A stretch of DNA of 64,000 bases. Origin: Tethya wilhelma (taxonomy: Eukaryota; Porifera; Demospongiae; Tethyida; Tethyidae). Shown here piece by piece: positions 34,074 through 45,147 of this stretch. The position numbers and the translations under genes are program-made. Every line of letters begins with the position of its first letter. Positions within the stretch are counted from its first letter, which is position 1. The notes beneath the pieces are model-generated. The model was not told the origin of the DNA, did not search any database, and was given only the letters and a program-made list of their open reading frames with translations. The stretch spans positions 356,072-420,071 of the forward strand of contig CAXIPT010000008.1 in the NCBI GenBank assembly GCA_964030475.1, written 5' to 3'.

Positions 34074-34866
34074 ATGGGTGATTCTAGTACTTCAGAAAGG
34101 TGAGTACACTACAGTGTCAATTTCATTGAATGTTTACACACAAATTTTGGCAAATCTGAAGACTTCATGAAGTTAAACTTATTAAATTTGTGGTCATCTT
34201 ATTTTACAGTTCCTCTACTGTGTGGTGGTCTTCCTGGCTCTCTTCAGCCAAAGAGAAATCAGTCAGTGCTCTGAATGCTACCAAACGTGACCTAGCCGAG
34301 TTTGTATCTGTGCTGAGTACAGATACCAAGAGTGCAGTGACAGGAGCCACTGCTAACATCAAGGGTGCATTGAAGTCCAACTCAGACGGTGGAAGTGAGG
34401 GGATGGATGCTGCTGAGACTTCTAAAGCCGATTCGTCCTCCGAAGTGACTTCTACTGCCCCTTACGATCGCTCCAAGGCCCAGCTGTTTGCGATACAAAC
34501 TAGCGCCGACACATATCTTAGCGATCCAAAAGGTTCAGTGGATTTGATGTTGTTGTCTTCTTGCTATTGTTGTGAAAATGTAAAAGGAGTGGCCTATAAT
34601 AGGAGTAAACGTTGAATTATTCAATTCTTGTGTGTACATAATAATAATTGACTGCCAATGTTCTACTCCTCCCTCTTACAGAAAACGTGCCAGAATTTGA
34701 TGAATGGAAGACCAACTTTGATGTCCAGGCTTGCCAAACAGAAATCTCCAACCTCTTAGTGTCTTGCTCTCATGTACGAACACTCCATGCTCAATTGGTG
34801 CCAGCGCAAGTCTCCTACGAAGCGTTCTGGATGAGATATTTCTTCAAGGTTCAACAGCTTGAGAAG
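34074..34866 (+). pseudogene. BSDC1: BSDC1 first three exons, first copy (truncated)
   Basis: Exons 34074-34099, 34210-34532 and 34682-34866 are essentially identical to those of the intact copy 2716 bases downstream. After the (CT)n tract at 34916 the BSDC1 sequence is replaced by an unrelated transporter exon, so the last two BSDC1 exons are missing here. It is most likely one haplotype of a single locus rather than a separate gene. Confidence 0.8.
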
Positions 34867-34914
34867 GTTAGTCCACTACCATAATTGATGTTGTATATGT
34901 GTAATATTTAGCAT

Positions 34915-34915
<1 letters not shown>

Positions 34916-34967
<52 letters not shown>
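34916..34967. repeat. (TC)n tract at chimeric junction
   Basis: In the intact copy the corresponding (CT)n at 37633-37674 precedes BSDC1 exon 4. Here the same tract precedes an SLC26A11-like exon. A low-complexity run shared by two loci is a classic misjoin site. Confidence 0.8.
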
Positions 34968-34969
<2 letters not shown>

Positions 34970-34971
34970 AG

Positions 34972-35518
34972 TATGGCCTCTACTCTGCGTTCATGGGGTG
35001 TTTTGTGTATGTGTTGTTTGGCACAAGCAAGGACATCACTCTAGGGCCCACTGCTATCCTCTCTCTACTCACTGCCTCCATCACTGTCAACTGTGGGCCT
35101 GAGGAGGACCAGTATGACGAGAGAATCACCTGTGCACTTGCCCTCACATTTCTCTCTGGAGCCATCCAATTTGCCCTAGGGATATTGAACTTAGGTCAGT
35201 AGTTAGTTATCAATAATTATTGACAGTGTAACCAATAACAGCTAAAGCAGCACCATAATTATTGTGTCAAAGTTTCTTTGACAAACTACATTGACCACTG
35301 ACAGTCCAAGTCAATTTTTGCTAACATGAGTAATATAATGTCACTTTACTCATCTGTGAGCTTTAAACAGGAAAATGTTTGACAGAGCCATCCATGAAAG
35401 ATTGAAAGATTTTCCTATTATTTTATCTGTAGGATTTTTAGTGGACTTTATCCCTCTGCCTGTCATCAGTGGGTTCACTTCAGCAGCTGCCATCACTATA
35501 GCAGTTGGTCAGTTAAAG
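34972..35518 (+). CDS. SLC26A11: SLC26A11-like anion transporter, two internal exons
   Basis: Exons 34972-35194 and 35433-35518 encode part of the membrane domain of an SLC26 sulfate/anion exchanger. The text is [20 protein letters not shown], then [13 protein letters not shown], followed after splicing (phase 1) by [20 protein letters not shown]. This is very close to the SLC26A11 branch (FMGCFVYFFLGTSRDVTLGP). No start, no C-terminal STAS domain and no other exons are present within the window. Both ends run into microsatellites, (TC)n upstream and (GT)n plus an N downstream. The fragment therefore looks foreign to this locus. Confidence 0.85.
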
Positions 35519-35520
35519 GT

Positions 35521-35530
35521 ACGTGTGTGT

Positions 35531-35572
<42 letters not shown>

Positions 35573-35573
35573 N
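35521..35573. repeat. (GT)n tract ending in a single N
   Basis: The N at 35573 marks an unresolved join. Sequence right of it restarts inside coilin exon 5. Confidence 0.9.
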
Positions 35574-36634
35574 TGATGATGATGAGCTATGGAAGGTTGT
35601 GTGCACTCCTCCTGATACTGATTTGGTAGCAACTGCTCTCAGAGGTTCTGACAATAGTGCATGAATATTTCATGTAAGAAATAGTGATTAGACAGACAGC
35701 CATGAGGATTGTATGATAAACATTCACATACTTGGTGGCTTTGGAAGTGTAGCTGGTGTCGAGGGAATGCTTGAAGCCTTGGGAGGAGAGGTTGTGAGTG
35801 AGTCTGAAGATGCTTGTTTGTGACTGGCATGTTTTTTCCTGTTGATTCTTGGTGAGTGTACATTTGTAGCACTGGCTACTGTAGTGGTTTTGCCTGATTT
35901 CTTTCTTCTCTTAGCCTTTGGCTCATCTTCATCAGAACTGAAACATTTATGAACATCTCACAAAGGTGTACTTCTAGTACATGCAATGAAGGTATACCTG
36001 ATTACACAAGACAAAGATTTATCAGGAGACATTCGAACTGCTTTCACTCTGTCAAATTATAACAATAATGTCATCAGATGCACAGCAGGCCTAGGGTACA
36101 GTATGCACATACGTATTGGTTTTAATCACCATTAAATAGTCATCTTTGTCCTCTCATTTTTAATTCTTTTTCTTTTATTTATTTATTTATTTATTTTTTC
36201 TTTTTTAACCTAGCTAGGTACATTATTTCTTTTATGTCTCATAAGCTCACATGGGCTGGCTGCCTAGTTACTTGGCAGGTGACAATAAAAAGTGATTGAT
36301 TGATTGATACGTAGATAGTGTACTTACTCAATAACATCATCGTCTCGAAATATTTCTGATCTCTCATTTGCTGGAATCAAGTAATCATCCATATAGAGCT
36401 GTAGAGGAAGAACACAACACATCCAATGCAAGTCAATACATAATATAGTAGTAACATTTTATCTACCTCTACTCCTGTAAGTCCATGATTGTCTTGCAAC
36501 TCGAAATGAGCTGAAATGAGATGGGCAACGTCCTCCACTAGGCTGCATTGGTCTGAGTCGAACACAAACCAACACTTGCGAGCATAGTTGACTGGAGTAA
36601 AGCCAAAACGAATCCGTATTCTTGTCAAAACCAT
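35574..36634 (-). pseudogene. COIL: Coilin 5' half, duplicate copy
   Basis: Exons 36467-36634, 36328-36398, 35998-36048, 35732-35937 and a truncated fifth exon (35574-35647) repeat the coilin gene at 33047-33918 with only scattered substitutions. A 191-base insert in the third-to-second exon intron is absent from the other copy. The copy stops at the N, so it cannot make full coilin. An allelic copy assembled in tandem is the simplest reading. Confidence 0.82.
36116..36306 (+). mobile_element. 191-bp non-LTR retrotransposon 3' end or SINE
   Basis: The insert is bounded by the 7-base direct repeat ATACGTA (36109-36115 and 36307-36313). The empty site, with one ATACGTA, is in the other copy at about 33590. 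The right end is a (GATT)n tail, ACAATAAAAAGTGATTGATT, typical of non-LTR element 3' ends. The left part is T-rich with a TTTA run. Confidence 0.8.
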
Positions 36635-36789
36635 AGTTGCTTGCAACTTTTGTGTGCCACGTGGGTGATGACGTCATTGTTTATTGCGCTTTAATTAGAA
36701 AGGTAGGGCGGAGACCAGAGAAACCCAAAACCCCAGACAGTGCTGAAGTCAGCCTCTATTGTTCTAGTTCTACACAAAGAAACAGTAAA
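36635..36789. promoter_or_regulatory. Divergent promoter COIL/BSDC1, duplicate
   Basis: Duplicate of 33919-34073, including the E-box and the CRE TGACGTCA at 36669-36676. Confidence 0.55.
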
Positions 36790-37630
36790 ATGGGTGATTC
36801 TAGTACTTCAGAAAGGTGAGTACACTACAGTGTCAATTTCATTGAATGTTTACACACAAATTTTGGCAAATCTGAAGACTTCATGAAGTTAAACTTATTA
36901 AATTTGTGGTCATCTTATTTTACAGTTCCTCTACTGTGTGGTGGTCTTCCTGGCTCTCTTCAGCCAAAGAGAAATCAGTCAGTGCTCTGAATGCTACCAA
37001 ACGTGACCTAGCCGAGTTTGTATCTGTGCTGAGTACAGATACCAAGAGTGCAGTGACAGGAGCCACTGCTAACATCAAGGGTGCATTGAAGTCCAACTCA
37101 GACGGTGGAAGTGAGGGGATGGATGCTGCTGAGACTTCTAAAGCCGATTCGTCCTCCGAAGTGACTTCTACTGCCCCTTACGATCGCTCCAAGGCCCAGC
37201 TGTTTGCGATACAAACTAGCGCCGACACATATCTTAGCGATCCAAAAGGTTCAGTGGATTTGATGTTGTTGTCTTCTTGCTATTGTTGTGAAAATGTAAA
37301 AGGAGTGGCCTATAATAGGAGTAAACGTTGAATTATTCAATTCTTGTGTGTACATAATAATAATTGACTGCCAATGTTCTACTCCTCCCTCTTACAGAAA
37401 ACGTGCCAGAATTTGATGAATGGAAGACCAACTTTGATGTCCAGGCTTGCCAAACAGAAATCTCCAACCTCTTAGTGTCTTGCTCTCATGTACGAACACT
37501 CCATGCTCAATTGGTGCCAGCGCAAGTCTCCTACGAAGCGTTCTGGATGAGATATTTCTTCAAGGTTCAACAGCTTGAGAAGGTTAGTCCACTACCATAA
37601 TTGATGTTGTATATGTGTAATATTTAGCAT

Positions 37631-37677
<47 letters not shown>

Positions 37678-38330
37678 GTGTGTCTGTGGGTCTTAGGAAG
37701 AGGAACGCAGAGCTGAGTTGATGGCAAGAGCATCAAAACGAAGCGAGAAGCAACTCCAGTGGGACGAAGAAACTGAAGAAGGTGACCATCTTGCTTGACT
37801 ACAATACAATAACAGCAATACTCAGCAAATTAAGGTTCTCACCCTTGACCTTCTTAAGTCATAGGTGTGGCAGCTTAGATGCACTAACTTCCTAATATTA
37901 TACTACATGTGAACCATGTGTTTGTGTATTCCTGTGCTAATACCCAGTGTTATTTTTCCCCAATCCAGTTGCCAGTGGTAGTGCCCCTTCTCCTCTGCTC
38001 AAGCTGGAACCTGACAATCACCACCATCGTTCTGGCTCCTCTTCGGATAGCTTCGTCTGTGTCTCTGAAGAGACAGCGGACAGAGCTCCTTCACAGGAAG
38101 TCAATGATGGCGAGAGCTGGGTGTGCCTAAGTGAGATCAGTCAGGCCATCCCTCAAGAGGTGGATGACGTTGATAGCAGTGGTGTGGTGGAGATTCTCGA
38201 TGGCGAGTTGGACAACTGTTCTGGTAGTGGAAGCAACGGAGATAGAGCACTGGGAGAAGATGGAAAGGTGACCGCTAGTCCGGGGGTACAGGACTCGGGT
38301 GGTTCTGACTGGGAGAACTGGGATGACTAG
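36790..38330 (+). CDS. BSDC1: BSD domain-containing protein 1
   Basis: BSDC1 is a conserved, poorly characterised eukaryotic protein with one BSD domain. Five exons: 36790-36815, 36926-37248, 37398-37582, 37697-37781, 37969-38330; total 326 codons plus stop. The N-terminus has VWWSSWLSSAKEKS and KRDLAEFVSVL, as in the human protein (WWRSWL, KRDLTEF). The BSD domain (about residues 125-180) shows the conserved FDEWKTNFD and the aromatic pair in YEAFWMRYFFKVQQLE. The C-terminal half is acidic and Ser-rich with WVCLSEI and ends SDWENWDD, like the family's WEDWE end. A (CT)n tract precedes exon 4. The first three exons recur upstream at 34074-34866. Confidence 0.92.
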
Positions 38331-38515
38331 TTCTACTGATATACAAGTCACTGTCTGTGTAATGTAAATATACAACAATTGTATCATACTGTAGAGGCAG
38401 TATAACCTGAATTTTGTTGAAAATCATTTCTTTTAATTTGCACCCACAATAAAAAGTACAATTTGAAATATTACATGTGCACATGTTATATTGATTTTGT
38501 ATATTATAATTTGTG

Positions 38516-39116
38516 CTATAGTTCATCCATAAGCTTGTTCAACAGCAAATTATCGTCTGGATTTAGAAATACATTGACATCTTCAACAACAATGTTGTTC
38601 TCAATCTGTTCAACTTGTGTACTTGCCTGGCACTCTGCAGATAACAATAAACCAAACATACAATCATGTATTATTCCTCAAGCTTCTAATTAGCTGGGCT
38701 AAGTTGCATGACTGCACTGAGCTAGGGGGTTGTGCCCTTTTTATGTAGTGTGCTGTGTCACATATGTCTCCACTACAACACACTGAATGTTATGAACTCT
38801 TGCTGGTAGTCAACAGACAGACAAACTCTGCACGTGCTACTTACATGCAGAGGGTTAATAAATATCTAAGAGAAATACCTGCTTCTTTACCGTCAATGGT
38901 CTCTTGTTCTATCTCCCTCTCCTTCTGCCTCTCTGGTTGGAGTTCTGGTATGATATTTACAGTCACTTGGTCGCTCAAGCCAATTGGAAAAGGGCACTGA
39001 GAGTTTGAACACACGTATATCGCTTCCTCTGCGTTAATATTTCTGAGTATGAGCTTCCCAGTTCGTCCCAATTCGCTGCACACTGGACACTTGTCTTCTA
39101 ACTCCTCTTCTTCCAT
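38516..39116 (-). CDS. Small acidic protein with USPL1-like Cys4 motif
   Basis: Two exons, 38879-39116 and 38516-38634, encode 118 residues plus stop. The N-terminal part holds a probable zinc-binding group CPVC-x(20)-CSNSQC, written as DKCPVCSELGRTGKLILRN and then AIYVCSNSQCPFPIGL. This resembles the N-terminal motif of the SUMO protease USPL1 (CPAC, then FLCEDLQCIYPLG), but there is no peptidase domain. The C-terminal part is acidic and ends LLLNKLMDEL. I do not recognise a named orthologue. The start codon is 84 bases from that of NUP88 in divergent orientation, which supports a real transcribed gene. Confidence 0.72.
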
Positions 39117-39200
39117 ATGTTTCGACGTCTGTTCTAATTAACGCGCAACCGGCTGGTTTCTAATTGAAGCGCACCACCATAGTCTGGGGAAGAACTGCAA
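39117..39200. promoter_or_regulatory. 84-bp divergent promoter, Cys4 gene/NUP88
   Basis: Very short shared upstream region containing GACGTC and CGCGCAACC words and no TATA box. Confidence 0.5.
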
Positions 39201-42200
39201 ATGGCTGATTCTACACTAAACGGCGATGAAGATACCTGGTATGAACTGTTACAAATCAACCCACTCTTTGAAGAGTTGAGGCTGACTAGCAGAGATGCAC
39301 CCAAAGATATCTGCGAAATACGCGGAGACTTGTTTGCTTGGAATGACCAAGATAAAGTGCTGCTCACTACCAACTTGAAGAGGTTGATGGCGAACCCAGA
39401 CGGAAAGCAGGTCTACCAGGTTAGCTCTAGTCACAACTACAATATTTATAAAAGCTCTATGATTTGTTTATACACCAAAATATATCATATCTTGTAGCTT
39501 ATAAGCTTTGAATGGGCTTGGGAACAATGTTGAATGTTATAACACTATGTGAGCTATTGAACTTCCCCATATTTTACATGCTATTTCAGCAACTCAACTG
39601 TACGAGGTGTCCTGATGGTTGTGTGTTACGACTGATACCAGAGCCAAGTGGTTCCCACGTGGCGTTGCAGTGCGAGAGAGAGCTGTTTGTCGTCCGGCTG
39701 TTCAGACTGAGAGGACAATATGGGGAGTTTGGAGGAGGAGGAGAGAGTGTCACTTGCAAGTAAGTTGTGCAACATTTCTGCTCATTTTCTCCCATTTTTA
39801 TCTTAATATTTGCATATACATTGTAAGCACACGTATATAAAATTACACACATTGTGTGTGTTATTTTCTTTTTATTATTATCAGAACCACACAGATTGCT
39901 GACAGGTATTTCCAGATATACGGAGACCAGTTCACATTGGTCCACGCTGCATGGCATCTCACCGCTCCATCCGTGCTTGTCCTCTTGACCTCCGATAACG
40001 TCATCCGTCTCTTCAACGTCGCCAACCCCAACGACCCTCTCCTTGAAGTCCCTCTCCTCTCCGCCACCACCGTTGGTGTCTATTTCAAATCACACGGCTA
40101 TACCCTCGATTATCCTTTCGTGTCTTTCTGTTTGTGGAAAAATTTTGCTTTCGCTATCCGTGATAGCGGTGAAGTGTATCCCGTTTCCCTTACCACGCCC
40201 CCTTCCCCCTCATCCCTGCCTGCCCCTCTACTAATGCATCCTCAGGCTGACGACAACTATCCCGGTGATCCCACTTCGTTGCTAGCGTTGCCAACCCTTC
40301 CGTGTGTCCTGGTCATAGCTAACAGCAGCGGTGTGCTCCATCACTGTGTCTATCTCGAACCAGAAGATGAAGAAGTAAGTGAATGTGGACTTTACATGTA
40401 CATACTAGCCTAATATCAAGACTCACACTATGTAATGTATGTGACGAATAGTTTTCAAATTCAAATCACTTTTCACACGGAAGGAGAAGAAGATTGAAGC
40501 TGTATAGCTCCAAATTTTCGCGGCACAACATTATATTCATGAGTTTTGTGATTGGACCATGTATTACAAAAAAATTTTCCACAAAAAATTTATATTGGTA
40601 ATATAATTTCAAGATCACAATTTGCCAGACTATTCACAAACTATTTATGCCACAAAAATTTGGTATAAGGCTATCAATAGATTGTATAGTAGATGTAGTG
40701 AAAAAAAAAACAAATAATTTTGAAGTGAATGTCATCACCAGTTCTGTTGTATGATATTTTGTTTGTCGTAGGAAGAGACTGGTGGTGATGATGAAACTGG
40801 TCACCCCTCACAGATGTTGTACGTTGTGGAGAGCATCCAGATTGAGTGTAGACAGACAGATACTACAAAACTGATGTTAGAACCAGGTACAGGAAGATAT
40901 TGCATGTGTGCATTTCAAAGTGTCCAACTTTCAAAGATGTCCATCCTAACGTTAGATCCCCTAGAGAAGCACACCTACTATGTCACTCATCCCAGTGGTG
41001 TTCATAAAGTGAGCCTATCGTGGCTGGCCAATCTGGAGACATTCGCCAACACAGACCGTTAGTCTATCATAGGATAAAAATGGTAACAATTTGTGGTTCA
41101 TTCATTTCTCTTTGCTTCTACATACAACAGTGCTGGATATGATACCCGATGCTGAATCTGCAGTGACACATCTCATTGATACCACGTAAAACATAGTCTC
41201 TTTACTTTAGTTTTTTCATTGCTAAAAACTGATTGATGTACATGTATCTGTCTACTCACAATGTGTGTATGTAGTGTGGATGGACTGGTTGTACTCAACG
41301 AGCCACTCCTGGGTCACCTGGTAATGGTCACCACCTCTGATGGTGAGATCCTGTCAATGCCTCTCCAGGAGTGAGTCATCACTGGTCATTGTTGCATTGC
41401 ACCAGTTTGTTTTTTTGTGTTTTTTTTTTACAATTTGGCCAATTTTATAGTTCGATTATATTTTTTTTCTTCAATATTTCAGCCTATTGTATGACTGTCT
41501 TATATATACTGTTACCTAGGGTGACCAAATTGTTCTTATACAAGTATTAGAATAGTATACCACTCTGCTAAGACTTTGCTATCTCCTAAGTAACAGCATA
41601 ATTATAGTGTTAGATATATTGGATTTACGTTAAATTTGTGTATGCTAGGCCCACTGCAGAAATTCACCAGCCTATTGTTGAGCCAACTCTCAGCAGCCCT
41701 CGGAGAGCTGGATTGGTGGAACAGCAGAATGAGCTGAGTCGATACGAGAAGCGAATTAAGGATATCCTACATCCCCCTGGTGAAGAGACACCCCCTGTGA
41801 TTAGGTGTGTAGATTGCTATTTTTCTTGTGCTCATGCTATCGTGTGCATCAGTAATTTTTTGTATGTGTGGTTGCAGGAGCTCCTCTAGAAGTGGAGAAG
41901 TATCACAGGAAGAATGCTACCGTTTCTTGGTGACGGCTACCAAAGAAGTCAACAGACAAGCACTCCTTCGACAGAAACAAGCCTTGGAGGCCATCACACA
42001 ATTGTATGTACCAATGGTTATTGTTTCTGTGTATGCTTATTTCATTGTTTGTTTTGTTTGTTTGTTTGTTTGTTTGTTTTTGTGCAGTATTAATCGTCTA
42101 GTCCGTCAAAAGGAGTATCTAATATCGTCAATTTCAAGACTGGAAGATGATACCTCAGAGGTGAAGCAGTCGGCCGAGCAATTCCAAGATAGGCTCGAAA

Positions 42201-42975
42201 TGTTGGCAGAAAGACAGAAGACGTTGATGCTACGTGTGCAGAGGATTGTCTTCCAGGTGGAGTCCCAGTCGCCTGTCATCTCAGAGGCTGAGAACTGCAT
42301 GATGACTGAACTGCAAGGGTTTGAAGATCACTTGGACAAGAGAATGAAGATGAACATGAAAGATGTATGTAAAGGGCATAATATTATACTAGAGTCGATC
42401 TGGTTCGAGAATGCTGCCGGAACTGAATTAATGAGATTCATAACCATACTTTTTCTATGGGACAAAATAACTAACTTTTGATTGGTAAGGCGTAGGAAGC
42501 TGAAAAAGCAACCAAAAGGACGGGAAGATCAAGCACTTTCCAATGGTGCTTGAAATTTTGAAATCGGTTAGATATTTAGAAAGTTATTCAAATTTTTCTA
42601 GTGGCATTCTCAAACCAGATGGACTTTAGACTTAGTTGTTGTGGTGGGCACATTGTTTATCACTTGTTGACTGTTTTCAGGCAAGAGAGAAGTTGAAGTT
42701 ATGTAAAGATGATAGTTCTGCTCCTACTATGGAGTTCAATACCAAACAGGCAGGGACTATTCTAAAAACACTTGCTGAAAGGTAAAGTTCAGTGCTTTAG
42801 CCTCGCACGTGCCAGACCCCTCATTCAATGCGGGGTCTGGCTAGTGAGACTAGTTCTGTGCATGCTGTATGAATGTGTGTATGTTCATGTTTTGATATTC
42901 ATTGCTTGCAGTGGAGAATATATCAGAGATTTGATGAAGCAAATCCAGAAACTTCATGAAGCAACGCCCACCTGA
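39201..42975 (+). CDS. NUP88: Nucleoporin NUP88
   Basis: NUP88 sits on the cytoplasmic face of the nuclear pore with NUP214 and NUP62 and supports CRM1-linked export. Eleven exons: 39201-39419, 39590-39759, 39885-40374, 40772-41057, 41131-41185, 41275-41370, 41649-41804, 41878-42003, 42088-42364, 42681-42781, 42912-42975; total 679 codons plus stop, near the human 741. The N-terminal beta-propeller shows FTLVHAAWHLTAP, VLVLLTSDNVIRLFNV, MHPQADDNYPGD and VLVIANSSGVLHHCV. THPSGVHKVSLSWL matches human THEAGVHSVGLTW. The C-terminal half is coiled coil and ends with GEYIRDLMKQIQKL, as in GEHIREMVKQI. Part of exon 4 (about 40887-40936) could be an unrecognised intron, but the frame is open through it. 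Intron 9 carries a MITE. Confidence 0.94.
42388..42630. mobile_element. ACTAAAGTCC MITE family, copy 1
   Basis: About 243 bases in NUP88 intron 9. The right end GGCATTCTCAAACCAGATGG, then ACTTTAG, mirrors the left end CTGGTTCGAGAATGC. The interior TAACTTTTGATTGGTAAGGC is shared with copies at 55741 (same orientation) and at 61469 and 62727 (opposite). Confidence 0.85.
42798..42852. repeat. Short foldback in NUP88 intron 10
   Basis: TAGCCTCGCACGTGCCAGAC pairs with GGGGTCTGGCTAGTGAGACTA in a 55-base hairpin, similar in ends to the TAGCCTCG foldbacks in ADGB. Confidence 0.6.
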
Positions 42976-43168
42976 AATCTCTTACGCACTCTTGTCTCAC
43001 ACTGACATCACATGTTTGACCCTTATCAGTCACCTTTCCGTATTTTCCCGTATATTTTCTGTATACTCAGACGATACTATGTATGATTTTCCACCCACTG
43101 AAAACTCGCAGGCTGGGAATTTTATACTATAGTACTAACAGTCAGTGTGCTGTCGAGCTGTGTTTACA

Positions 43169-45011
43169 ATGGCTCCCAGTCCTCCCAACGGTCAACTGGC
43201 TGAGCAGCCGCTGCCCGTGTTCACGAGAGAAGAAGTATCGCGGCACAAGACCTTGGACGATTGCTGGATCATTCTCAACGGACAGGTGTACAACGTGACG
43301 TCTTGGCTGCGCAAGCATCCTGGTGGAGCGAGAATATTGATGCACTACGCTGGTGAAGATGCAACAGTAAGCATACTGTTAAAAAAATGTCGAGGATTTT
43401 TGTTTGCATCTAGCTCAGTGCTAAAATTGCAACCACTGGGTGGGGCTGATTATCGCCTCAAGGCTTGCTGCTAAGCCAACTTTGGTGCGTAAATAGACTA
43501 TTAGTGATGTGCTTTTTGTGTGTGTGTCCTTGCAGGTGGCCTGGACGAGTTTTCACAACAACAAGACCAAAGTGAGGAAGTATTTGAGCAGCTATCACAT
43601 CGGCTCTCTTGCGGGGGAGGAGAAGGAGGTGAGCCGTGCATGCAAGGCCTGTGAAGTGCAGCATGCATCACTGAATAGACTGATTGTGTGAACTGATAAG
43701 ATAATTTCTATCTTCAGCTACCTGCAATTTCCAAAGATTTCTTGAAGCTGCGACAAAACCTTGAAGAAAAGGTATAATCAAAGTTAATATAATACACTGC
43801 ATACCTCTAAAATAAGCAAGCCTACATTGAGAAATTTATACTGCATTTGTACTGATAGGGTCTCTTCAAAGTGAGCGTGTGGTTCTTTTTGGCTCTTTTT
43901 GCTCACATTATCTTCTTTGAAGCTGCTGCATGGTGGCTATTTTGGTATTTTGGCAACAATTGGATCACTTGGTTAGTGGCGACTGTATCCATGGTGATAT
44001 CTCAAGCTCAGGCTGGTTGGCTCCAGCACGACTTCGGACATCACACCGTCTTCAACAGCACCAAACTCAATCACTTCTTCCACAACATAACAATCGGTTT
44101 TATGAAGGTTTGCTGAGTAACAAAGACTTGTTCTTTTGCGGTGTTTTCCACTGTAATACTATGACTGGAAAATATGCTTATTGTACCTGCTTTGTTTTAT
44201 AGGGTGTGTCAAGCTTTTGGTGGAACTATCGGCACTTTCAGCACCATGCTAAGCCCAATGTGGTGAGTCTCTTCAATATAAAGTGTTCACACAACTCAGC
44301 ATTTCATCACAATCTGTGGACGTAAGATAATGTTGTATGCATATATACTTATGTGCAGTTTTTGAAGGATCCTGATATCACCATTCCCTATGTCCTGCTA
44401 TTGGGGAAGGTTATTCCTGAAAAGTGGGGCAAGAAACACTGGGGAAGATTGCCTTACCATTTCCAACAAAACTACTTCTTTCTGAGTGAGTACATAAAGC
44501 ATAACCAAAGCGATATGGTTCAGACTTTATCTATAACTTAATCTGTTATTGTTCTACATTATTATAGTCGGTCCACCACTTCTTCTGCCCGTCTACTTTC
44601 ATGTTGAGGTAGTGTACTACTCTCTACGCAAGAAAAAATGGAAGGTCAGTTGACAATAGTGATAACTTTTTTATTTTTAAGTCAAAAAATAATTATTGGA
44701 TATGTATTTATATCCCCTTATGTTCGATCATAGGACATTTTCTGGATGCTCACATTCTACATTCGATTCCATCTCATCTTCTCTGCTCTCCTGGGAGGAT
44801 TCTGGGCCAGTTTCCGTTGGTACTTCTTCATCCGTTTCCTGGAGAGCCACTGGTTTGTGTGGGTCACTCAGATGAGCCATCTCCCCATGCACATAGATCT
44901 GGACAAGAGGAAGGACTGGGTCTCGATGCAGCTGAGTGGGACTTGTGATGTCGAGGAGTCTTTCTTCAATGACTGGTTTTCGGGACATTTGAACTACCAA
45001 ATTGAGCACCA
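43169..45011 (+). CDS. Front-end fatty acid desaturase, 3' end missing
   Basis: A FADS-type delta-5/6 desaturase, which inserts double bonds on the carboxyl side of polyunsaturated acyl-CoAs in the ER. Exons: 43169-43366, 43536-43628, 43718-43771, 43859-44107, 44203-44262, 44359-44485, 44568-44644, 44734-45011. The N-terminal cytochrome b5 domain has the haem motif HPGG ([12 protein letters not shown]). Membrane segments flank the His boxes HDFGHH and HFQHH; the third box QIEHH is cut after QIEH by the donor at 45012. The last exon, expected to complete QIEHHLFP and about 80 residues, is absent. Instead an (AC)n tract and an N follow, then sequence belonging to a SOD gene. The truncation is therefore probably an assembly fault. 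Confidence 0.92.
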
Positions 45012-45119
45012 GTGAGTCACACATCAAACTTAGAACTTAGATGGCTAGGTATAGTATTTTTGTGTCTGCTCTAAGATTTCGCATGTGTGCCCCACAAAAT
45101 TCAGTCAAATTGTCCTACA

Positions 45120-45147
45120 CGCGCACGCACACACACACACACACAAN
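45120..45147. repeat. (AC)n tract ending in N, likely misjoin
   Basis: Sequence left of the N at 45147 belongs to the desaturase 3' flank or intron. Sequence right of it starts inside the last exon of the SOD gene on the other strand, so both genes lose their ends here. Confidence 0.8.

Noticed and set aside
34074..37582. Two separate functional BSDC1 genes
   Set aside because: The first copy lacks the last two exons and the two are nearly identical including introns; allelic copies assembled in tandem explain it better.
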